DNA from: Paragordius varius | Lineage: Eukaryota > Nematomorpha | DNA: 64,000 nt | Direction of reading: 5' to 3' | Assembly (NCBI GenBank): GCA_964247055.1 | Contig: OZ176055.1 | Location: 6,510,001-6,574,000 of the forward strand | In this document: positions 23,701 through 38,700 of the stretch, piece by piece | Layout of the letters: every line of letters starts with the position of its first letter | Numbering within the stretch: position 1 is the stretch's first letter | Translations under genes and position numbers: made by a program | Notes under the pieces: generated by a model | What the model was told of the DNA's origin: nothing | Databases searched by the model: none | The model's input: the letters and a program-made list of their open reading frames with translations, nothing else

Positions 23701-26700
23701 CATTTATGATAAAAATAAAACGCATAAAAATTACAAAAATATAAAATATCTATCATACTTTTTTTTCAGACAATTGTGGCAGGGGTACACTCATTCTAGG
23801 TTTATGTTGTTGCCTTTTCAAAGAATTTTGAAGTATGTTATGAACCGATTTTAGCGGTTCACTTATCCCAACTATTCGGGTGCCAACGTTAGGTTTATTT
23901 TTAATGGCTTCTGACGATGTTTTAGTGTCTGGTTCACGGGTAGATAGTTCTATCATCATATTATCGTTGGCATTCTGTAAAGAATCCGTAATTGAGGGAA
24001 CTGGAGCTATAACATTGCTTGGAGCTGGTATTATGGGTGAATTGGGATTAGATTGTTGATCTTCGGAAAGGTCAGGCCTATGTTCATATTCCAGTAATGG
24101 ATAACTCTCAGATTGACTTAAAGATGTGATATCGAGGGATTCCATTTTATTTAACCTGTAAGCCAATAGATACATAAAAAAAGAATTATCAATGGTTTAA
24201 ATATTTTTTTCCTGTTGATGACATTTTAGCCTTTTTACACATAAACCGATGATTCAAAAATTATTAATATTTTTTCAACTATAAAAATAATTTAATTGAA
24301 TACAAAGGTAACGATAAAATTGTTTTCATAAATCCTATAATGTTAACTTGATCACTGTAAGTCTTTTATAAAATTATCGTTAATCAATAAAAAAATAAAT
24401 TACTATCCAAAGGAATAAAGGATTATCATAAAATTTTTTACATGTTAGATTAAACTATATCACATACGAAAACTAACTTAAGGCAACAAAACAGTAATTC
24501 CTACTTTCGTCCAAAATAAAAACGGTCAAACAAATATAATTTCCACCAATTATCATTGTTATATATATATATATATATATATATAAATATTTCATTTTTT
24601 TATCTTTATATAATCAATAATAGCCATCCACAAAATTACCAGAAGTAACTAAAAATATGGCAAGTTTTTAAATAAATTATATATATATATATCATATGGC
24701 AAAGATCTTTGTTTAAAAATAAATAAGTTAACTTGGATGCTTTGGGATTATTAAAGGGTGCATCAACCGATTGTGAAGTAATAGATGATTTAAAGTCTGG
24801 ACTTTCAGAGGATAAATCAAAAGGTGTTGATTGAGGAGTTTTAACATTTTTAGCAAAGGATATTGAAGGTCTTCGTGATGCGACAGTCGAAGTGTTAATA
24901 TTAACATTAAGATTACTATTTTCGCCCATGCTAACCTTGGTAAGTTCTGTCAAAAACTCAAGATGTTGTTCATTATCGATTGGTGTTTTCTGATCAAGCT
25001 TTGTGGTCGTCGTAGATGTAATATTTGGTATAATAGCAGTCGCATTAGATGATGAAATAGTAGATGATGGTAATGTTAAGTTTGGACTTAGTTCCATGTC
25101 TATTTTAATAGAATAACATATATTTTTCATGGTGAAATATTACATAGTGTATTACACCCATTTACAGCTCAAATTCACCCTAAAATAAATTATAGGTTTT
25201 TATAAAAATTACCCGCAATATTATATGTTTTTTAAAAATCAAACTTTATTTATAATTAATTTAATACTGAATAAATAATAGACTCTCCTAAAAATAAATA
25301 ATTTATATTATTGATGGGTTATAATAGCCCGAAACATATAATTAATTTTTAGAGAGTATTCAAATTGTTCGAGCGTGATTTGGAATGTTAACGGGTTAAT
25401 TTGAAGTGTAAATGGTATACAAACAATTTTTTTGTTTTTAAAATAGTATTGGCTAAATTCAAGATTTAAGAAATATGAGAGGATGTTTTTGGTTTTACAA
25501 TCCTAACTTTTTCATTACCTTTGGAAGTATATGGCTCATAATCGATTTCATTCATTTTTTCGTTTTCTTCGAATTTGGCTATGGCTGCACTCAAGATTTC
25601 ATGTTCTTGTTCAACCTATAAAAGTTTTTTTTGTAAAATTAATATAATTCCGGTGTATACAAGTGAATTTAAATATACCATTTACAGTTCAAATTCACCC
25701 TTGAACAGTTCAAATTCACCCTTGAACAATTCAAATTCACATTCGAACAATTCAAATTCACCCTAAAAATAAAATATGTGTTTTCGAACTAATATAACTC
25801 ATTATTAATATAAAATATATCTTTATAGCATAGATCATTATTTTATCAGTATTATTTTAATTTAAAACAAAATTTTATTTTTTAAAAATATATTAAAATA
25901 TAGGTAATTTTTAATCTTAAAAAACATGTTATTTGTTTGAAGGTGAATATGAATTGTTCAAGGGTGAATTTGAATTTAAGGGTGAATTTGAACTGTAAAT
26001 GGTATAATACAAGACGTTTGTTTTAAGGAGGTTAGGATAAAATAATTTTTTCTGATTTTATAAACTGCTCGTTATAAACTCGATGGATGAATATATTTTT
26101 TATAAAAAAATATAAATGCAGATAAAATTACGCATATATAGTGACATATGTAACATACCTCTTTTTCCAAATGTGACATCGAATTTTTAACCAATAAATT
26201 TTGATATTGCAATGGGTGCATAGATCCTGTTTCAAACGGCTAAAAATAATATGTGCAATAAATATACGGACAAAACGCAAAAAAATAAGCACCGCTGCAC
26301 TTTTTAAACTTGATTTTTATAAATATACTCCATGTTTAAATTGCAAAGTGTAAAACAGAAATTAAAAAAGTATGACCTTTTTAATAAAATATTTGTTTTT
26401 ATGGTTTGTCATATATATATAATTTCAATTTTAACTGTAAATCAAAATTACCTGAGATATAGGTCCTGGCGCTAACAAATATAAAAAAATATTTTTATAA
26501 ATAATTTTGAAAAAAAATTAAATTATTCATAAAAAAAAGTTACTTTTATTCCTATCATCAGTCATCAGTGTATTTGCTGATATAAGGCGTAGATATTTGA
26601 CAAAATTCATGAAAACATACCAATCACCAAACGACATCTTTAAAAGCTAAAAAATATAGGTAAAAATGTGGCTATAATTAATGTATCATAAACTGTAATA

Positions 26701-29700
26701 AAATTAGTATTTATAAAATAGTTTTTATTTGTTATAGGTATAAAATAATAAAATATTTTTACAGATTAATGGAATCAATTTTTTAATGCATATCGATTTT
26801 ACGGATTTTTATTATGCTTTCTGACAAGATTCGGACAAATAAATAAGATATTTTCGTATTTATTTCGGATTTGAATTTGTGATCATATATTTTTAAATGT
26901 GGTACAAAAACATAATTTAAAATTCATATTCTACCTCTTGTAATTCTTTCAAGTCACATGATAAGAGGACAAAACCATTAACATTATTTTCGCGTAACAA
27001 TCGTTTATACTGTTTTATAGTTTCAATTCGATTGCTATTATCACCATCCGGGGTCTGAGTTGTTTGAAAGTTGGGTATTTGTTCCATTAATTCACATATA
27101 TCTTGCGTGGTTAATTTAAATGGTTGTTGCGTAATTTTTAAACGCTATTCCGGTAAATATTCATAGGGAACATTGATTAAATAGATAAATGTAAAAAAAT
27201 ATTTTTTTATAAGAATAAATGATTATGATTGTGAAATATTGTACCAATTTACATCTTTATATGCTTTATTTTGCAAAGTAAAGGATAGTTAGTTGGTTGT
27301 TTTCATAAAAAATATTTAGATAATACTATTTAACTTAGGTTTTATCTTTATAATTTTTTATATTTTTGGTTAACGATTCTGACGAATGATTTTTAAAAAT
27401 GTTTGGTTACTACTCTTTTCTTTGGTAAAAACTCTAATTTCATGTCAGTTCTATTTATATAAATTTACAAGTAGTCTAATGTTAAATGTTATATACAAAG
27501 CTAAAGGAAAAATATACAATAAAAATTTAAATTATACGGTAAAACATATAAAAGATTCTAAAAGACAAACATACTTTTATAATCTTGATTTTTTAAATAT
27601 AACTCATTGTTTTAAATTACAAAGTATAAAATAGTAAATTGGTAAAACAATCGATTCTATATTTAGTTATCATAGTTAAATAGTTTATATGGGAAAAATT
27701 AAGGTAAAAACTATGGTTGTTTTTTCAAAAATTATTTTATTATTTCACGTTTTGTCCGTATTATAATTTCAAATTTTACTTTAAAAAAACTAAATAGGTA
27801 TAGTATACTTAAATAACTAGATTCCGAGTTCAAAATCTTTAAAATATCGATTAATATTAATATTAATTAGAAATTAATATACTTCAAAAAAGGTTGATAT
27901 TAAAGCCATTTCATTGTTGGGTGACACATTGTTTGTCGTACGACTCTCCATTGTTCCACGATTAGTTATTCCCTTTTATACGATAATATAGATTTAAATG
28001 AAATATGTTAGTTATTTAATGTTTCAATTTTTATTTAGTTTAAAATTTTTATTTATTATCAATAACGCATTTTTCCTTGTGTTTTAAAATAAAATATGGA
28101 TTATATTTTGCAAGTAAATATATATATTAATTTGCACCAAATATAATACTCTATCTCGAATTCTAAACATTATTCTTTTATCCATATGTAATGTAATTGA
28201 AAAAAGTATTATTATTAATAAAAACTTTACGGTTATAATAAACCTGCCATCTATTATTCAGTATGAATGGGTGATGGGGACCCATTTCAAACGCATGAAT
28301 AGATTTGGAGATGTGTGTAAGGGGACTTAAGTTACCATTAATATTATTATTATTATTCGTTCCATTATTTTGTAAATTATTTTGCATTTTTAACAGGGCT
28401 TTTGTCGTAGGCGATAATTTTTCGTCTTCATGAGATGTAACAAAGGGATGAGACAATGAAACATTATTATGATCAACATCAAACTTATTATCAATCACAA
28501 CATTATTTCTATTTAATAAATTAGTTCCAATATTGTAAACAGTGGATGGGTATGAGCACACATTATACGGATTATCCAGGGGTGAGCCTGAATTTTTGAA
28601 CTTCAACAAATCACCAATGTGTTCTAGAAAAATTAATAAAGTGTTTTAATTTATCAATATTTTATCATTAAAAAGATATGTTGTCAAAGGTCTATTATAA
28701 ATTATCTAAATATTAATATCCGCAAATCTATAAAGAAGTATATAAAGTTATAATAGTAAAATTGAAGTTATATCGACAAAACCTGAAAATAAAAGGACAA
28801 ATATTTTTTTAACCCAAAGACTACCATATTTTATAACCATGATTTTATTAAAATACCTTATCTGGCTCATATAAGAAAGAGACTAATTGGTAACACTGAC
28901 AACTATATATTTTACAATTTAATTATATAGTTTATGGAGAAAAAATATATAGGGTAGTAAAAGTGTGGTTGTTTTTTAAACAAAAATATTGTCTTTTCAT
29001 TTTTAAGTTTTGTTTTTATATTTTCAACGATTTATGTTGTGTAAAAAAATTAGCATAAAGTTTTAATTTTGCACCAATAATTTTCGCGTATTAGTGAAAT
29101 GTCCAATAATATATACACCATCATATATAATTCTTAATATTTTTATTCATAAAACCTATTAAGAAATAGTTAAAAAAATAAAAAAATATATTTAATTCAG
29201 AATTGCAGATTCATGCATACCTCTTATGACTTTCTTAATGTATGGATCCAAATTAACGCTAAATGGTAAAAACAATTTCATATCAGCCACAGTCAATTTT
29301 ATTGATGATCCGGACAGCATATATAATAGTTTTAAATCATTCTTATCATATTCCAAAAATGGCTCAATTTCTCGGGATGTTGGTATGTACGGAGATACAC
29401 TATAATATATGTATATAAGTATATTTATAAAATAAAATATTGGTACGGATTTATAAATATCATCCAAAGTATCTATGAATATAATTTATAAAAACTGTTA
29501 AATAGCGATAATTGAGCTATAAATATATATATATTATATCGATTATCAATAACATTTTTGCATTAATAAAAGATATCCAATATCTCTGGAAAGGAACCAC
29601 TTAATTTGGCTAAAATTTATTTTTTTTAGTTTGACATTTTAAAAAGTTAATATTTACATGTCATAAATTTGCTTTAACGTAATTTGAGAGTCAAGCAATG

Positions 29701-32700
29701 CCTCATTTTCCTCGTAATACAATATGATCCAAGATGATCGATAAGGCCATTGTTCAATCATATTGATCCATGTGGCCAAACGGACCCATTGAAAATCAAT
29801 ACTAAATGCTTTCATCAATCTCCCTATATATAAATTATAAAAAAATTAGCATTTTTAAACATTTTTTCTAAATTTTAAATATGTCAAAATTTTTATAGAT
29901 TAAAACCTTAAAATTTGGCTCATATTGATTTTATATACCATTTACAGTTTGAATTTATTTTAAAATAAATTATGTGTATTTTTTAAGATTAAAATTACCT
30001 TTATTTTATAAAATTTCTAAAATATAAAATTCTGTTTGAATTTATAATAATGCTGAGAAAATATTAATAAACCATGTCGTGAAAATATATTTCATATTGA
30101 TGAGTTATATTAGCCCGAAAACACATAATTTATTTTTAGGGAGAATTTGGTTTGTTCAAGGGTGAATTTGAACTGTTCAAAGGTGATTTTGATCCATTTT
30201 CGCAACATCAAATAATATAAAACTTCCAGTATAATACTACCACAAAAATCCAAAAAGTGTAATATTTTAAAGAAACGTTTAATAAAAAAACCATTCACAA
30301 GTATGATCAAACCTGAAACGTAAACAATGTTAGTTAATCGCCTCAAACTGCGTGGATTTATGTCACTGAAATAATGGTCATTATTGAAAATTTTTCGTAC
30401 ATCCAAACTATCTGGCATAATAATATTTGGATTATTATTAGTATTAAGATTCGCCAAAGCAGGATTAAAACTTGTATTGATAAGGGCAGAATTTACATTA
30501 TTATTAGCCATGCCAATCGCTTTAAGACTTATGGTACTTGTGTTGGTTGGGAGTGTTACATTACTTTGCGTGGCGGAACTCGTAAAAAAGTTGACAATCC
30601 TATATTATATAAAAAAATGGTATATTTAATGATAATTAAAAACTAAATTAATCTTTTTGATTCATCATAAATACGTTGTTAATAAGGTAGAATATAACAC
30701 AAAATTTATTAAAATCTCAAATTTTGAACATAAAAATCGTAAGGAGTAATCTTAAAAAATAAACTTATAAGTTATTCAAACGGTAAACTAAAATTTGATT
30801 TCTTTAAATAATTCCAGATGATGCATATGTGCAAAAATTTGAGGTTTTTTTAAATTTTGTTACTTTTGTTCACGTCGCATTTAAGAATTTTGATTGGTAT
30901 TACCTGATTTAAAAGTTAAAGAAAACTAATATGTTTTTCTCATTTGGTTTATAGTTTTAAGGTATTTTTAATAGCCAAAATAATACTTGTATAAAACACT
31001 TGCATATTAAATATAAATTCCCAAAAAATAATTAAACATAATTATCATATTAAACTTTTTGCCAATATTTAAGTATCATTTTGTAAACCTTTAAACGACC
31101 TAATAATAAAATGCATAAAGAAAGAAAATTAAAAAACCTATTAGATGTGGATAGGGGTTGCAAAGCCTGCTGATTTTCACCATGGTGACTAGCAATACTT
31201 TCAGTAAAACTGGCTCTATATGAATTAAACAAGATTAAAAAATTATATGATCTAAATTAAACCGTAAATTAGCAACAAACATAAATATATATATAAAAAA
31301 GGTTTAAGTAGTAAAAATGGTTAAAATAATTTTATGCAATGTAAAACTAACCTTGGTATGGATGGATTATTGCTAGATCTTTTAGTCCCAAAGATGCCAG
31401 ATGGCTGCTTGATTTTGATGCTAGTATTACTCAATCCCATATTCGAAGAATATATTAAATGTTGACTTGGGCTATATTTCTGGAATGGGTAAAAGGGGGT
31501 AAAATAGATATTTGGAAATAATATTTTCAAGGTTTTGTGTAAAAAATTAAATTAATACAGTCAAACGCCGGATTCGTTTTTTTGTCAAAAAGATTCTTTT
31601 AATACTCGTTTTTTATAAATAATTTATAATAATTGTAAAGTAAAATTTACAATGTACGAATCTATTGATTAATAATGAACCATAATAATAAGATTGATAT
31701 CAGAGAAAATAAATAAAATATATACTTTTGCCATATTTTTGTATTTAAGCTCAGGGTTAGCAATCTTATTTGCACAAAATTGTAAAAGCCCTTGCCTTTG
31801 GAGAAAAATGGGCAAATTAACCGCATTTCGTAAGTATTCGTATCCCTTGATGGATGATTTGTAAAAAGCACTACTAAGATTACTCTCAATAGCACGTACA
31901 ATTATATGAGGATCTAAAAATCATTTTTTATATGTAGTAAGACCTCTTTTCTAAAATTTTGACAAAAATATTTTATGAATGTTTGAATTAAGGAATATCA
32001 CAAATTATCGTTGTTAGGCATAAAAATGATTAAACATTTTTTATGTGCTTATAAAAACGCATCAAACGTTCTCTATTACAAATAATATATATCAAAAATA
32101 ACTAATATATTAAAAGAGCGAGTTTGAATTTATGGTAAAAATTTTTGATTTGAAAGTTTAGTACCAAAAAGTCATTTTTCACAAACAAAGAGGTAAAAAT
32201 GGGTCGACTAATATTTATCAAAATATACCGTACAAAAAATGATTTACTGTAAATAGGAAAAAATCAAAACCTATAGCTAAAATAGTTATAAAGGGTGAAT
32301 TTGGGTTTGCGGTATTATCGGAAAAGAGTGTTTTAACAGCCTCCAAAACTTGTAAAATCTTTTCTTGTTCACAAGAATCCAGGCCATCTATAATAACAAC
32401 TAATCTAGTTTGACGAACACTGAATGCATCAATCGTTTCAACTAAATCAACCAAATGTTTGACCTTCCGAAAAAAATATATAGTTATAAAAATTTATGGA
32501 TTAAAAGATAACAAGGCGTAAAATATGTAAAAAAAGCTATAGGTGCAGACAAACAGCCGTAATTAAAAAGAAAGTCAACCATATTTTTTGATTCAAAAAT
32601 TTATGCTATTTAGCCTATAATAAATTTTATAGTATATCAATATGGAATAAGGTTAAGAAACCCTCATTATATTTACCAGTGTAGAATGACCCCTGTATTA

Positions 32701-35700
32701 GTTATATAGAAAATAATAATAATATAAATATATGAATGATTTTTTAGTTTTGAAATAATATTATCACGGCCTTTTACCATTTTACGCCTTAAATTATAAA
32801 AATAAAATGTTACTAAATAAATAAAATTTTATTATCATTACCTCAACTTTCATTTTTTGCATGAAACCCTCAGATTTTTGGGCATCAATGTTATCAGCGG
32901 CCTTTAAGACACGGTGAGCTTGAGACTGAAAAGTAAATTGGAATAGGCGTTTCCACACAAATAAATTCACTAAATTAAAGGAGATATTATTTGATTTAAT
33001 TTGAAAGCGAAACGTAATATTTCTCAAAGTTTTGCCAATAATTTTACCGTTGAAGAAATGTAATTCATTGTTATACAAATTAATAAGTAGCATTTTTTTG
33101 GTTTAAAAGAATATCTTAACTTCCACAATATACATATTTTTTCATAATAAATTTCCAAAAAAATCAGGATAAAAACTTTTTGTGCGCATATTTATGATAA
33201 AATTACAATCCATATAAATGAAATGTAAAAACCTAGTATGGCTAAAACTATGATGCTACTTAGCGTTAATAGAATCTTAAAATTTTGTGATTTGAGAAAT
33301 GTGGTGAGATCAGTAAATGAGGCTAAATCATCCTTTGCAATTCGCAATAACAATGCAGCCAAGGCTATGAAACAGGATAGGACTCCTATGGTCACCAAAT
33401 ATTTCGGGATGAAAAAGCAAGTTTTTGTCCGTGTTTTGTCATTAACTATCATCAAACATGAAAATTTAAATTTGATTGATGATCCGAAAAAAATATAGGT
33501 ATCAATGTAAAACTTTATAAAAATAGCTTACTACAATAATTTTGTAAGGTAAAAGTCAGAAAAATTGGTTAATCTTACCAAAAAAGTTTATAAATATTTC
33601 CTTGTTAAATTTATTGATGATTGATAAAAAATTTAATAGGGTCCAAAAATGTTAGAAAAAATACGTTTTGGGTGGAAAACACGGAAAAACCGAACAGTTA
33701 AAACTCCAAATTCTCTTTCAGCAGCTTCACACAACGTAGCCATCATACCAGCCAAAGATTTTTCGCCTCCCATTATAGTCAGTTTAGCATAATCCGTAAA
33801 TAAAAACCTTTAAAGTTTATAAAAATTGTATTAAAATTCATTTGTAAGATTATATTTATAATATAATGAATTTATCATTCGGTATTATGAAAAAAAACAT
33901 TCATTACAAATATACTTTAAAAACTACAAATATATTTATTCTTTCTAAATTTGAAAATTCCATAATTTTTAATTACAATCAAATATCATAAAAACACACT
34001 TTTTGAGTTATATTTTTTCCGTTGATATTAATAAATATTGGCTAAAATTGTAAAGTTTTATAAAAACACGCCCCTCCCCATATAAAAAAATATTCAATTA
34101 TCATAAAAGCTTAATACCTAACACCAATGGGTAAGCTATCATTCCTGGTATGTGATCGAGGATTACAGTAGATTATTTGAAAGAATAACTTTAATTTATC
34201 CATCCGTTCACCCAAGGCTTCGTTTAACTCCATCATACGAACCCATCCAAAATGATGAGCCAGCAATAAAATAACTGATATGATATATTTTGAAAAAAGA
34301 GAATATATATAAGTATAAACTAGGGTTGAAGTAACCTAAAAAACCGACCTGACCGCTAAAATAATAATTCATAAGCGGTCATAAAGGCTATAACATATAC
34401 TGTAACTACAGTTATGTATAAAAATAAAATTTTACAATTTTGTTTCAATCAAATTTTAACCATAAATTCTTTTTATCCTATGTCACTTGGTACAATAGAA
34501 TAATTTTTCTAGTTTTCGACAGTGGTCACACTCAGGAAAATGAATGCATTCATAATCGATCTAACTTAACTTTTAACTTAATTATAAAACATAAACATTA
34601 TATATAGAGATAATTTAATTTTATATATAATAAATTAATTAACGTGTATATACTATGGAAAAACAATAAATAACATATACTATAAAAGAGATAGGTGATA
34701 GCCAACAAACCCACAAACACAATAAGCCCATATTCCCACGTAAAAAGTATACCAATAAACAAAGCTGGGCAAAAACAGAATAAAAACGTTATTGCATTAT
34801 TGAAGCGGGTAAGTTTAAAGGATGGTGGTAACATGTGATCCGTAAACGATTTCATTTCATCTATTGGTAATTATTATAATAGTGAAAAATAAAGACAAAA
34901 CATAGAAACTAATATATTTTTTTTATAGAAACAGCTATATATTCTTTAAACCCTATTTTTAAAATTCCAAATGATTTGTGAAATATATAGTTGGGCGTTA
35001 CCATTATTTCTATCCTTTTGCAACCCAAAACGATATGTTAGATTCAAAAAATTTAGCCTTAAAAAATTATGGCTATCTTTTTAAAAAAAAATATTTGTCT
35101 TTTAATTTTTACGTTTATCTTAATATTTTAATTTTTACTGTGCTATTGTCTAAAAACAAAACATCAGCTGTTTTATTTTAGTTAAAAAAACCTTGAAGCT
35201 TTTTGATAAGAAATGATTTTCCGCTCCCCCATTTAGCGTACAGGCCAACAGTTAAAGGTAATCCAAGCATAGGATCACACAAAACATCCGAAAGAGCACT
35301 GCTATACAAATCATAACCCAACATGTTTTCCGTGTAATCCAACGTTTTCAAGTGTTCTATTATTGTTGATATGAAAAATTTGTAAAAAATAGGTAAATAT
35401 AAATAATTATAAATTTGGAATATAACTTACAGGTAAAATTAAATTTAAGATTATTCGCTTCAATAATAATTTATGTACGTTAGAAAGCGAATTTTCGTTT
35501 ACAAAAACAATTTTTATGTATTTAGGCATTATAATGATAAAAATAATACAATCACAGATTTTTAAGATCAAAAACTATAAAAAAAATGTGGAAATCATAT
35601 ACGAGCCCCAAACAGATAAGGTAAAAATGGGTGAGGTGATTGGGCATCAATGTTATACGGAGTTTGACCACTGTGATTTGGTATGTACAAAATTTTGCTG

Positions 35701-38700
35701 TTTTTTGGATTTCTAAGCAATAGTTCCGTTAAATGACGACTCCGCATACGGACAGATATGTGTAAGGCAGTATCACCTTTCTGAAAAATAAACATAAAAA
35801 TGGAAGAGATATAAGGGTTATGTTTCAAACGCATTTAAAACCTTAAAAATTAGTTTAGATATAAAAAAAGTTGATTATATGATTTAAATACTACCCCTGC
35901 AATATAAAACAATTATAATAAGTAAAACCTTTCTTAACAAATACGAATAGAACGACAATCAATCACAATAATATTAAAATCAAACCTATTTTAAATTATT
36001 TCATTTTACATTTCGACAAAGTTTAAACTATTTCGGACGAAATTTATATAAATATAATTGAAACATAAAAAATAGTTTAGCATAATAAATTAACCGTATT
36101 AAGTAGAATAACTAAAGGCTAAAAAATTAAGTAAAAACTTTATCAGGTTTAGAAACGTTGGCACCAGCATCGATTAACATTTGAACGGCCAAGGCGTTAC
36201 GGTTATGTATGGCTCTATGCAAAGGGGCTTCCCCATCCTAAAAATTATTATAATGTTAAACCAAAATTTAGTTTTTGGACATGAATTTTAACTATTTATG
36301 TAAATTCGATTAATAATTTGTTTATATAAAATCAAATATATTAATGAAAATGTAATAGATTGGATATACAATAATCGTTAAATTAAATATATTTAAGGAT
36401 GTAACATTTTATAATTTAATTGATAAAAGATTTAGCCGTAACATTTATTAGCAAATTTTACTTCATTTACGCGTTATTGATATAATCTAACCAAAATTAT
36501 ATTATTAAACCATTATTTTAATGAATCATGGTTTAAAAAACAAAAAATGTCATAAATACATCATTAATGAGTTCGGTATCACACTTATGTTTTAGTAGCA
36601 TCAATATAATATCGTTAAGATTTTTATCGACGGCCCAATATAGTGCAGTTTTTCCATTATGTCCCTGTATGAAAAATATTTAAGTTAAACAAATATATAA
36701 TGTTGATTATTAACAATTTATTTTAATTTTTTTTATCGTTGCAAAACTAATACTAACACTATGATTGACATTAAATGTTTTAAAAATTTCATTAAAATTA
36801 GATTTTCTTTACCGCAATTCTTTTCCAAATTTGTCCATTATTTTTCACGATATCAGCAAACAAAACATAAAAAAACAAGTAAATTTCCGGGGAATATATG
36901 AAACATAAAACTATCAATAAACGATTATAGAGTGTTTTGCACATTCTAATATTAACAAAACCACAAAAAACTAAATTACCTGTGCATCCGTGCCTACATT
37001 ATGATCTAACAAAGCTTTAACGATAGCGCCATGACCATTTTTTGTGGCTAAAATAAGGCAAGTATCATTGAATAGATTAGTTAGAGACGGGGAGGCTCCT
37101 TTATCCAACAAATAAGTCACGATTTCAAGTGAACCATTCTGACAAGCCAAGGCTAGAGCTGTCATACCATCCTATGTAATATATTCAAAAAAAACTTTTC
37201 TAGGCCAAAATTAACCACTCGACAATTATAAAACAACTTTTGTAATTTAATTTAATCTTTTAATTGTATAATTATATTGGAGGCAACTGAAAAAAATACT
37301 TTTTGTAATAAAATTATTCCAAAATTATTAAATATGCAATAATAATAATAATATTCAATGAATCGAAGGTTTTTATGTAAACTATATAATATAAACATAG
37401 AAAAACTAAAACACTAATAAATAGGTTTAGATTAAACTCTTATTATATTATGGAAATCTTTAGTATTCTTTCAAACCGAATTGCTAAAACCCCTTGATAA
37501 AAAGCTATCTCACAAAAAGTTGGAAAGTTTACATTACACTATTTGAGTTTACCGTAAAACAACATCGTTAATTTATAATTTATGCATTTTCATCCATCTA
37601 TAATTAAATTCGAACAATTTGAATCATTACCTTATCTTTATGATTGAAAAGTGTAGTGTTTCTTTCCCGGTCACACAATAGCTTAACCAACTTTAGGTTA
37701 TTTGATCTGACAGCGGCTATCAAAGGAGTCCATCCGTTCATTCCCACTGTGTCAATATGCGCTCCGGCTTGTACCAGCAATTGGGCACAATCTACGAAAC
37801 CTTTGCGACAAGCCCATAATAGTGCACTCGAATTAAACTAGTGTATATAGGGTGCACATGCAAAATGGAAAAAAATGTCTAAATTAATGCTTGTATGAAA
37901 ATGAAAGTCTCTCTCATTGATTAGATAGTGTAAACAATATTTTTATAATCATGCATTTAAATCTAATTAAACTGTCACTTTCCATCAATATAGTCATTAA
38001 TATTTTTGAATAAATCACACTTTAAATGATTATATTACCATGTGTATCAATAATATAATATTTTAAATTTTTATGCGCACAAAAAATATCATCATACCTT
38101 ATCTACGACTTGTGCTTTGGATCCGTGTCGCAATAAACTTTCAACAATAGGCGTATAACCCCTTCCGGCGGCCCAAATAAGTGGTGTCATTCCATGCTAA
38201 AAATTAATTAAGTTTGACAAACATATCCGTAAAACGAAACAAAATCAATCCTTTTGTATGCAAAATTAATAATGAGGAGTTAATATCTCTGATCACTTTT
38301 TGGTCGGATAAAAAATGCAAAAGAAACATGTTTGTGGGAATAGATTATGCAGAAAAAATAAATAACACGATATCGATAGAGAATGGATTTATCCAAAGAA
38401 CCTTTACATTTTATTCAAAGTTAGTTCGCAAAAAAATCAGTTTTAGACCTGTTTATGCAAACTTAAAGAATATTACGCAAAAAGGATCATAAAATTCAAT
38501 GGATGTCGGCTTACAGAAATAGTCAAGGCAAAAAGAGGTTTTATCTTATTTCAAACCAAAATTATATTCTTAAAACTTCGATTCAAATTGGGGTATCTAA
38601 ATACCCCAGACTAAATTTATTTAATATTTTTAGAAAACTACTGAAGGAAACGGTCGCAATTTAAATTTATGCTTCTATCCTAATAAAAATTATATAAATA

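Noticed and set aside
33238-33498. An 86-residue plus-strand frame
   Set aside because: It is antisense to the KIDINS220 exon 33445-33233 and has no support of its own.
37644-37841. A 65-residue plus-strand frame
   Set aside because: Antisense shadow of the ankyrin exon 37837-37631.
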